Assembly: GCA_949987705.1 (NCBI GenBank)
Contig: OX465281.1
Location: 167,910,516-167,974,515 of the forward strand
Direction: 5' to 3'
Length of the DNA stretch: 64,000 nucleotides
DNA from: Thereva unica
Lineage: Eukaryota > Arthropoda > Insecta > Diptera > Therevidae
Made by a program: the position numbers and the translations under genes. The notes under the pieces are model-generated. The model saw only the letters and a program-made list of their open reading frames with translations, was not told where the DNA came from and made no database searches. Positions within the stretch are counted from its first letter, which is position 1; every line of letters begins with the position of its first letter. Positions 56,389 through 64,000 of the stretch are shown piece after piece.

Positions 56389-57445
56389 AGGTGCCTGTAA
56401 ACGAGCAACTAAAAATGCACATTGCCGGTAATATTGCAGAAAATGATGGCCCGGCTATATGTTTGAAAATGTGTGGCCGATACTATTGCCGGGCAACTTG
56501 TAGTCAGACATGTTTTCGCAATGTTTCGGCTACTGTGTTGCCCGAGAATTTCACGCGTACACGTATGACAATGGCTGAAGTATTTGCTTATTAAAAAACG
56601 AAGACTGCTATGAGCTAATTCTAAATATGTAGTTACTTGTTTAGAAATTTCACTACAATGACGAAGGATGACCTTAAATATTTCATACAAAACAACCATA
56701 AGCCTTAACAGCGCCAGCGGTGGCAAGACTCCATCCAGCGGTATGCAGAGGCCCCGGTGTTTACCACTCTACTCTTTTCTAAGCTTTTGTTAAATATCAA
56801 AGTTCTAAGAATGCGGATGATCCACTAACTTAAACCATTGTAGATCCCATGCTGGCATTGTTGAAAGCGCTACTTCATCCGGTATGGTGTCAATCCATTT
56901 TCCTTTACAATATGCGTACTTTGGTATAGAATTTTTAAGGTACATAACTAGTGTTCTAGGGTCATCATTTACGATATCTTACTGTAAGAATTGCCAAATT
57001 ATAAATAGAAGGAAAAATGCAGCTCATGGCTGGGAGACGCCATGGACTTAGTCAAGGGGATCTCCTGGAACTTTGCACGTATTTGGCTGCGGTTTGGTTC
57101 ACCGGATACTATAGATTCATGCATCCCAAACACAGAAAATGTACACCCTACACCGCCCACAACTATGCCATCTTTAGGCCATACTAACATACTTCTAGTC
57201 CAAAGAAAATTTCGAAATCAAATTTAAATAGCCGGCAATGTTTAAATATTTTCGCTCTATGACCGATATCAAAGGCAACATGCCGGCCAGTAGTTGCAAT
57301 ATGGCCAGTATCGTCGGGCTATACGGATATATTGCCGGCAAGTTTGAACATATTTATGGAAATAATGCTGAATTTTCAGCAATGTCGTTCAGCCAGTATT
57401 GCCGGCCACACATTGCTAAAAAATGTTGCTCGTTTACAAGCACCT
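56389..57445. mobile_element. 1.06-kb TIR element with TTA target and GCCGG subterminal repeats
   Basis: Ends AGGTGCCTGTAAACGAGCAA and the inverted TTGCTCGTTTACAAGCACCT; TTA at 56,386-56,388 and 57,446-57,448. The first and last ~200 bp are dense in ATTGCCGG/GCCGGCAA words (at least six). PIF/Harbinger-like. No transposase; a frame at 56,391 and one at 57,238 are the two termini. Confidence 0.88.
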
Positions 57446-57845
57446 TTACAAAAAATTAACTAGCAGAAAATGTTTTAACAGTTGCCGACGAATTTCACAC
57501 TGCGGGTATAGTTCGAGCGTCAACTAATGTTACTGTAAATTTTGAACCAGAGAATACTTTGATCTGAAAATTTACTGAAAACTGCCTCAAGTATTCGACT
57601 ACAATGTAGAGTAGCCAAAAAAGCGATTTTCAACAATCTGTAGCACAACTTTTTGATTTGAAAAAAAAATAAATAAATAAATAAATTCACGAATTCGTTG
57701 GAAAATTTTTAAACATTCGCCATTTTGTTTATAAATGATATAAACATTTCGGTTAAAGTTTTATATTTAGAAAATTAATTAAACTAGATTATGTTGAAAT
57801 CGATATCAGCGGTGTTAACTGAGATATGGCGAGATAAAGTGTAAA

Positions 57846-58261
57846 TTTCTTTAAAACAGCGCACACGAAAAAATGATTTGTTTATATGTTGGCCATGACC
57901 AAACTTCGGCCAAAATCAACTGACATGCATTTATCCATCCTCTATCGATTGCAGTTAGTTTGAACCGGTTATCTTATTGCCATCACTTCGGGCAATGAAA
58001 TGAGGGTGCGCTGCAGGCTTAAATCTGAAATTACCCCACTCAGAACCACTTCCTAATTGCAATGAGTTATCGCGTTATGTAATCACCTATTATGAAACCT
58101 TTTAATCTTCACCACGGCAAAGGGACTTCTCAAAAACTACACAATTATAGACATTTACGTGTTCGTAGAGTAGTCAAAAATACTTTGGGGTTTTTAGCAA
58201 CTGTGTTTCGTGTATTTAGAAAATCACTAATGGTTATATTGGAAATTGTCGCAAAAACATG
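57846..58261. other. Spacer, no gene
   Basis: Right flank of LIR-3. Nothing coding seen. Confidence 0.35.
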
Positions 58262-58530
58262 CATTTAGCAAGACCTAAGCAAGACCAAGACACGGAAGGA
58301 CAAGGACAAGACATCACTAAGTACCAGTGCAGTGATAAGCAAAAAGTCTTGTCTTGTATATTCTGCAAGACCGCAAGATTTTTTGTAAGACTTTCTGCAA
58401 GATTTTTTGCAAGACTTTTTGCTCATACCTGCGAGATTTTGGCACTTCGAGATGAGCAAAAGGTCTTGCTAACTTGATCTTGCAGTCGTGTCTTGTCCTG
58501 TCTTGTCTTGGTCTTGCTTTGGTCTTGCTA
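58262..58530. repeat. GTCTTG/CAAGAC repeat cluster with hAT-like ends
   Basis: CAAGAC-rich left, GTCTTG-rich right. 58,331-58,348 CAGTGATAAGCAAAAAG and 58,415-58,430 CTTTTTGCTCATA are close to the TIR of the hAT element at 40,234 (TAGTGATGAGCAAA), and ATGAGCAAAAGGTCTTG recurs at 58,450. A collapsed or internally deleted relative of that element. Confidence 0.65.
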
Positions 58531-59293
58531 AAGGTGCAACACCAACCATTCAACTGAAATCTCGTGCAAGCAGTATGAATACATTCCCAAGTGGTCTGAC
58601 GTTTCCGCGCAATGTGCCATAGTGCATTCATTCCAAACAATAAGTTTGTATTTCTGGTGCATCTACGACGAAGATTTTTTCAACGGCATTATTGACAGTT
58701 TCCATTATTTGGTAGTGTTCAGGTATAGGATAAAATTCCTTTCCCAAAGGCAGATTAAACCATATTTGCAAGTCACAGAAAAAAAGGGTTCACAACAGAA
58801 AAATACAAAAAATCTGAAACAATACAAAAACTCAAAATAAAAACATGACACTAAAATGCCATCATCAACAACAGAAAAAACTTGCGGTGCATCATGTTGC
58901 ATCCTCACCGGCCACAAATTAACACGCTATTCAAATGTAAAGCTAGTGACAGAATTACGCGCAAATGTGGTGCGGGCAATGACAGATAGAATAGAGTATG
59001 CGAACTAACGAAATGTGGCTTGATCGCTTCGCAGACACCGCGGCAGTTGCTTTACTTTCTACTTCTTGCGCGTTGCCGCTGGTGTTGGTGGGCATTTTGT
59101 TTATGTTTTGAGTCGTGTGCTGGTGATGGGGATAGGGAATTTGTTGAATTTCATAATTAATGCAAACTTTTATTTTTCAAAATTGTGGTGATGAAATTAG
59201 TACTTAGATCAAATACAAGTCCTGTAGGATAGACATTTAATACGCAAATATTTAATACAGGTTTTTTAATTTATTTCGTATCACGTCCACTTG
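58531..59293. other. Spacer, no gene recognised
   Basis: 58,900-59,130 is richer in G and C than its flanks but I see no frame with known motifs on either strand. Confidence 0.3.
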
Positions 59294-59520
59294 TTACATT
59301 GATTTTTAGGTTGTGTCAAAGTCGGAACGCGACTCCTCCAGCACCGCGACTTTGTATCAGTGAAAAATCCGCACACACCGCGAAGCCAATGCCCACTATC
59401 TTAACATGTGTTGCGCCGCAAGAAACAAACAACAGGGAATGTGCCAACGTTGAACCTTTTTCTAGTGCAGTGGGATGCACCAGACAGTTGATAGAGATAA
59501 CAAAGCTTTTCATTCAATAA
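59294..59520 (+). other. Unidentified open frame after an acceptor-like site
   Basis: TTGATTTTTAG precedes a 73-codon frame with an even composition (RLCQSRNATPPAPRLCISEK start, GCTRQLIEITKLFIQ end). Could be an exon or a transposon fragment. No motif; low confidence. Confidence 0.2.
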
Positions 59521-59849
59521 TTTTACTTTCTGGTGCTGTACCAGAAGGCAATTCATTTTCAAGAGGTAAAGGTACTGAACCTTTGCCTTTTACCAACCTC
59601 AAGTGTTCAAGTAAAGCACAAATATCGCCAAGAAGTAAGGGTACTAAGCCTTTGCTTTCACAACATCAAGTGTTCTAGTACTAGAACACAGAATTTCGAT
59701 TAATGAATATAATATTTAGATTGAATTCTAACTTTCTATTATACTTAATTCTAACTAGCTAGGTAGTCTAGATACTTAAAAATTGAAAAAATTTGCTTTG
59801 TTGTTTATCATCTCTCTGTTGTCAGTCGGTAACGGTGGTTTAAAATCTG

Positions 59850-60590
59850 GGGTTTGCTAGACCGCCTTAAGGAACTCGACTACGCGGATGATATCTGTTT
59901 GATGGCCCAAAAACACCAGCACCTAAATAATATGTTAAACAATTTGACAGCAGAAAGTAGTTCAGTAGGCTTTAGGTTAAATCCAAATAAAACCAAAGAA
60001 ATGCGGATAAATGCAAACACCATTGAACAGACAGCGTTTAATAAGCTTAGCGTGGAACTGGTATATAAATTCTGCTACCTTGGTAGTATTATTACGGTCT
60101 AGAAGAAGACATCAGTTCCAGAATAAATACAGCACGAAGCAGTTAACATCAACTCCAACGTTAAGGTAGTTCTTTTGTGCGGTTGCGAAATATGGAAAGT
60201 CACCCAATTCATCATAGGGCGCCTACAAGTTTTCATCAACAGATGCCTACGTCGTATCCCAAAATCCGCTGGCAAGATAGAATTCCTAATGAAGTGCTAT
60301 GGTGCTGTGCCGGCCGGAAAAGATGGACGACCAAATCAGGCGAAGGAAATGGAATTGGGTTTTGCCACACCTAGCGCCGTGAAAACGAAAATCTAGCCAA
60401 ACAGGCCCTTGACTGGAATTCGCAAGGATCCCGTGATTTTGGAAGACCAAGAACAACGGGGCGGAGAGCCCTATTAGCAGAGGCTGCAACAACTGGAAGA
60501 TCCTGATCAAAGCTGAGAGCTGCCGGGCAAAACAGAGATCCCAAGAGGGCAACTGTTGCCGCCTTATGTACCATGAGGGTTAAAGGAGCG
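59850..60590 (+). pseudogene. RTE-like non-LTR RT, C-terminal half
   Basis: RLKELDYADDICLMAQKHQH (catalytic YADD), LNPNKTKEMRINANT, YKFCYLGSIITV, then after frame breaks NSNVKVVLLCGCEIWKVT, LQVFINRCLRRIP, and at 60,390-60,570 ALDWNSQGSRDFGRPRTTG and LLAEAATTG, ending near VAALCTMR. The order and wording are those of arthropod RTE-like elements, distinct from the CR1/Jockey-type copies. The finger and palm parts before YADD are missing; four or more frame breaks. Confidence 0.8.
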
Positions 60591-60699
60591 TTATACTATA
60601 TATAAATCGAAATCTATGAAAACACTAATTTAGTACAGCGTGTGTTGCTTTAACGTCCAACAGATGGGGCTATTTGGACGTATTTTTTTTTATGTGGCA

Positions 60700-61120
60700 G
60701 ACTAGAGGCTTAGGGAAAGTCCCTTTGTACTGTCGACAGTCTATTTTTTCGTATAGAGTGAATGTCGAACAGCAGCTCTAGCCGGAAGATAGAGAAGAGA
60801 AGGAAGTAACTGTCACAACCTAGCCGCGATATTTTATTCCACCTTGTGAGTAGACTCTGACATCGGGGCCACGAGAACAACTCGCTGGAGTGTTATGCCT
60901 CCTGAAACGAGTTGAATCTCATCAACCAACCGGTGCCATGCGCTTGGTGGAGCGGGGGAGGACTAGGGAAGGCTATGACAGGGGAATCAGGAATGTAAAG
61001 AGGGAAGAAGAGAGAAGGAAAGTTAGGTGGGAAAGGCGAAGGACCATGGCGCCGCCGGGATTCGAACCCGGGACCTCTGGGGATAGCAGTCAGGCGCCTT
61101 ACCTCTAGACTACCGAGGCC
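60700..61120 (-). mobile_element. SINE-like element with tRNA-derived head
   Basis: Minus strand begins with a 74-nt tRNA-like head (61,047-61,120) and continues through a C/T-rich stretch (61,000-61,045) and a unique body to about 60,700 (GGTGGAATAAAATATCGCGG). Typical SINE order of head then body. No tail or target duplication was identified, so the boundaries are approximate. Confidence 0.5.
61047..61120 (-). tRNA. tRNA-like sequence, probably SINE head not a working tRNA
   Basis: Pol III boxes are intact: A box TAGTCTAGAGG and B box GGTTCGAATCC. T arm CCGGG/CCCGG pairs fully and the acceptor GGCCTCG/CGGCGCC pairs with one C-C mismatch. The anticodon arm does not pair properly (CCTGA against CCCCA), so no anticodon can be read with confidence. 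Confidence 0.5.
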
Positions 61121-61955
61121 CCAAGCACGTATTCCAATGCCACGTAAAAATGTAAAAAAGTCCAAGTAAATGGTGAACAACTTTTGAGATTTAAAATTTT
61201 GAACAAACGAACATTTACATTTTTATTTAGATTGATTTAGAGAAATAATGCAGAAGGTTAAATAAACAATAGCCAATTCTTTTATACTTTAATTTCGGAT
61301 AGTAAAAGTTTTCGGTTAGTTATTATTTATTTTAAACGATAACGATAATACAGTGTAACTAAAGGAGGTGGTTGAAAAAATAAATCCAGCATTGATCAGT
61401 TTCAGTTTGCTGAGGAAGTTTTGAAACATTCCCTGTATAATCTCAAAATTAGCACCTCTATAAGTTATTAAAAGCATGCTCAATCAATCTATATCTATCC
61501 TATCTATACAATAAGCAGTTAAGTCAAATTTTGAGTATTGTTACTACTAGTACTATTTTATCATCCTTTAGATTTAAATTGAATAAACAGATCTATAAAC
61601 AATTTGTCATATTCGTTTATAAAGTATTAAGAGGCAAATAATGACAATGTAATTGTTTTCAGCATTGAAAATTTAGAACCAAGTTAAAAAGCGACTAATC
61701 CAACTATACACTGAGTTTGTCTAACTTGTCTTGTACACTGAGTTTGTCTAACTCTGTCTTAACTCTGTCTAACGCAGGACAGATATTTGTGATTTTATGA
61801 TTTATAATAAAGGCAAGCATAATTTGTACACTCAGCATTACGTAGTGGAAAATATTCTTCTTATTCTAATCTTAATTAATACAAATATTTGTAACACTTG
61901 CATAATGATGAATGAATGATGAATTCTTACATAATCATTCAAATATAACGTGCAA

Positions 61956-61999
<44 letters not shown>

Positions 62000-62100
62000 T
62001 ATATATATATATATATATCCACAGCGGAAAACGTAAATATTTTTCAGCATTTTTGTTAACATAAAAGAAAGTTTTACGAACACAATTTGACAATACGAAC
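61121..62100. other. AT-rich spacer with an AT microsatellite
   Basis: 61,961-62,018 is (AT)n broken by GGT. 61,727-61,780 holds direct repeats of ACTGAGTTTGTCTAAC and CTGTCTAAC. No gene. Confidence 0.7.
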
Positions 62101-62759
62101 AGATTTTGGTAAAATTACTTTACTTTTGTTTATACATATGGGTCATTCTTTTACAAATCGAACACCTGTCTGATCGACACCTCTTCGATTTGGCTGAAAC
62201 TTTTTTTACGGATTCTATATCGAAAAATAAAAGATACGTGTCCGAGGATTTTATTTTTTTCCTCATTGTTTCGATAATACAAGTGATCGAAAATTTGCGA
62301 AAGGCGAGTTTTTTGGCTTGGAGGCTTAATTTCAAAAATTTGTAATTCCGAATCTGCAAGAGCTACGAAATTTTCACCAATTGCACTTTTGTAGCTGAAA
62401 AACTGAACTTCAAGAAAAAAAATTGTTTCATGGAAATTTTCAACAAATTCATATTGTTATTAACAATTTAATTGTTTAAATCGTTTTTTAACAATGGCCC
62501 CCAGAACAAATCAAGTTTTTGAAATTTCCATCGAATTTCCCGTCAAATTTTACGTCAAAAACATGTTTTCAAAATATGGTACCTTTTCGATTATTATTGT
62601 TAAAATAATAAGTTATGTAGCGCGTGACGGCAAAAAAAAAGTTTTTTGCTGATAAAACGAAATCTGTGGCTCGTATCGAAAAAAGTTAAATGTAAAAGTT
62701 GTAGATAATTGAAAGATCTACAACTTTTGTTCAAACTGTTTTTTGACTTAACCTCAATA
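62101..62759. other. AT-rich non-coding
   Basis: Overlapping frames on both strands at 62,106-62,359 have biased composition; I take them as chance. Confidence 0.4.
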
Positions 62760-64000
62760 TTTCGAATTAAAATGCAAAACACGTTGAAAATCGTCTTTTT
62801 AATATTTTTTTTATTGCAAATGTGCATAAATAAAAAAATTATGGGTAGTTTGGTCCCAAACCGAATCTTCTACGTGTTAAGCCCGGTACCCACTTGTTGA
62901 AAACCGGCGTCTCGTATCCCCGTTCTTTAAAATTTTTTCTAAAATAATTGCAATGCTCCGTTTCAAAATGTGCGAAAAGATACAATACGAACCCGATCTC
63001 TCATTTAGCAGGTTTTCTCCGTCACATCAAAATAATGATACTATACGCTTAAGGAGGTAGTGTGGACGGCCATGCGCACATCCGTTGCTTAGTTGCCATT
63101 GCATCCTCCTCCATTGTTTAGTGATCTTCCATAATAATGTTCCTTGAAATCCGATACTGACCAGATAATCGTATCGCGCTCGCGCATCAATCATAGTACA
63201 AGCTGGATGATTCGGAACGCAGTGATGACACTTGAAAAATTTCAGTTCCTGTTTTTTTCGTATCAATCAATAATTGAAACGGTACAAAGATAGTATACGC
63301 TGGTTTGCAACAAGTGGGTACCGGGCTTTAGAAAACTAATCTTGATTGTGAAAAATATTATCACCAACTTAGATAAATAATAACAAATGATGAAACAATA
63401 TATTAGCAAATAAAGAAAAATTAAAAAGTTGGTTTTCATTCATTTTTCTCAGTTCAAAAGCATTTGTAGCAGGATGTGTCAAATTGAAAGGATTGAAACA
63501 TCGATCAGACCGAATATTAGTACCTCGCAAAGATTGCGCCTCTTTCCGTGACATTATTACAATAACACACGAAATGCTTTAAACACGTAACGGACTAAAA
63601 GACGCGCACAGCTGCTCCAACACGGGTTGTATTCTATATTAGCTGGCGACCGCTAGGCGCTACGCGGTAGCGCTACATCGACCAATCAAAGAGCTCCGCC
63701 AGTTCTAAAGAACTAATCAGATTGTTTCTTTAGACTCTGGCGCGTAGCAGCGGTCAGCTAAGAACGCGTATGGTGTGTGGAACACCTTGGATCATTTTAG
63801 GCAGAATTCCCCGCGAAATTTCAAGAATGTCAAAAATTGAAAAATGCTAGATAATAATTTTTTACAATCAAGATTAGTTTTCTAACACGTAGAAGATTCG
63901 GTTTGTGAACAAACTACCCATAATTTTTTTATTTATGCACATTTGCAATAAAAAAATATTAAAAAGACGATTTTCAACGTGTTTTGCAGTTTAATTCAAA
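62760..64000. repeat. Long inverted repeat (LIR-4), cut by the window end
   Basis: Left arm from about 62,762 (AATTAAAATGCAAAACACGT) to 62,879 plus 63,331-63,365; right arm 63,845-64,000 in reverse. Shared: GAAAATCGTCTTTTTAATAT, TTTGCAAATGTGCATAAATA, ATTATGGGTAGTTTG, CCGAATCTTCTACGTG, GAAAACTAATCTTGATTGT. The right arm probably continues past the window. The loop holds a GC-richer patch (63,590-63,790) with an inverted pair TTAGCTGGCGACCGCT / AGCGGTCAGCTAA. Confidence 0.85.
62880..63327. mobile_element. 448-bp MITE with TTA target, inside a LIR-4 arm
   Basis: Ends AGCCCGGTACCCACTTGTTG and CAACAAGTGGGTACCGGGCT; TTA at 62,877-62,879 and 63,328-63,330. The right arm of LIR-4 keeps the empty site (complement of CTACGTG-TTA-GAAAACTAAT at 63,878-63,898), with a single TTA. 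Confidence 0.93.

Larger units (their letters stand above)
53712..57820. repeat. Long inverted-repeat element (LIR-3)
   Basis: Left arm 53,712-54,000 and right arm 57,540-57,820 are inverted copies: GATATCGATTTCAA, CATAATCTAG, ATAAACAAAATCGCGAATGT, AAAAAGTTGTGCTA, CTACATTGTAGTCGAATACT, TGAGGCAGTTTTC. Just outside the right arm, GTTAACTGAGATATGGCGAG ATAAAGTGTAAATTT has its inverted match at 50,110 and 53,139 rather than next to the left arm, so the left end appears interrupted. Inside are a piece of LIR-2-type arm, a minus-strand coding remnant and a 1.06-kb MITE. Confidence 0.8.

Noticed and set aside
61047..61120. A functional tRNA gene
   Set aside because: Pol III boxes are good but the anticodon stem does not pair and no anticodon is readable; the repeat-like body behind it points to a SINE.

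Overview
The window looks like intergenic or intronic DNA of an arthropod, most likely an insect. It is AT-rich and spliced, has no bacterial gene organisation, and is dominated by decayed transposable elements typical of arthropods. The one host gene I can support is a TRPM cation-channel gene on the minus strand. Five phase-compatible exons lie at 7,276-8,511 and encode about 250 residues of the conserved N-terminal region. The 55 kb to the right (upstream for that gene) shows no further TRPM exon, so it is either one very large repeat-filled intron or the exons carrying the gene's start lie outside the window.

Layout. 1-791: Helitron-like element full of ~146-bp tandem repeats. 1,344-5,060: broken CR1/Jockey-type non-LTR retrotransposon (ORF1, endonuclease, RT). 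5,286-6,080: hAT transposase relic. 7,276-8,511: TRPM exons. 10,173-11,624: two TIR elements. 12,257-14,564: two Helitron-like copies, one inserted into the other. 14,820-15,582: C-terminus of a hAT transposase. 16,340-17,370: endonuclease and Rep pieces of an autonomous Helitron/Helentron. 17,812-26,874: 9-kb long inverted repeat enclosing two smaller foldbacks and a 4.1-kb satellite array, with a Tc1-type transposon in its right arm. 26,875-32,285: second CR1/Jockey-type element, interrupted by a Helitron-like copy and by a TTAA-flanked element. 33,305-34,716: RT fragment, a near-perfect hairpin and a small TIR element. 35,985-39,605: hAT gene split by an I-type retrotransposon with a 13-bp target duplication, whose tail holds another Helitron-like copy.

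40,150-44,640: second long inverted repeat carrying a small CxxC-type protein, with a non-autonomous hAT and a TA-flanked element inside its arm. 46,420-47,320: GC-richer foldback with a MITE at its centre. 47,634-53,676: 3.0-kb tandem segmental duplication. 53,712-57,820: third long inverted repeat with a remnant of a protein that seems related to the one at 43 kb. 59,850-61,120: non-LTR (RTE-like) C-terminus and a tRNA-headed SINE-like unit. 62,760-64,000: fourth long inverted repeat with a MITE in one arm.

No element here encodes an intact transposase or reverse transcriptase. The value of the region is its nesting. In several places both ends, the target duplication and even the empty site (kept in the other arm of an inverted repeat) can be read directly, so order of insertion can be inferred. 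Protein family names come from recognised motifs, not from a database search.
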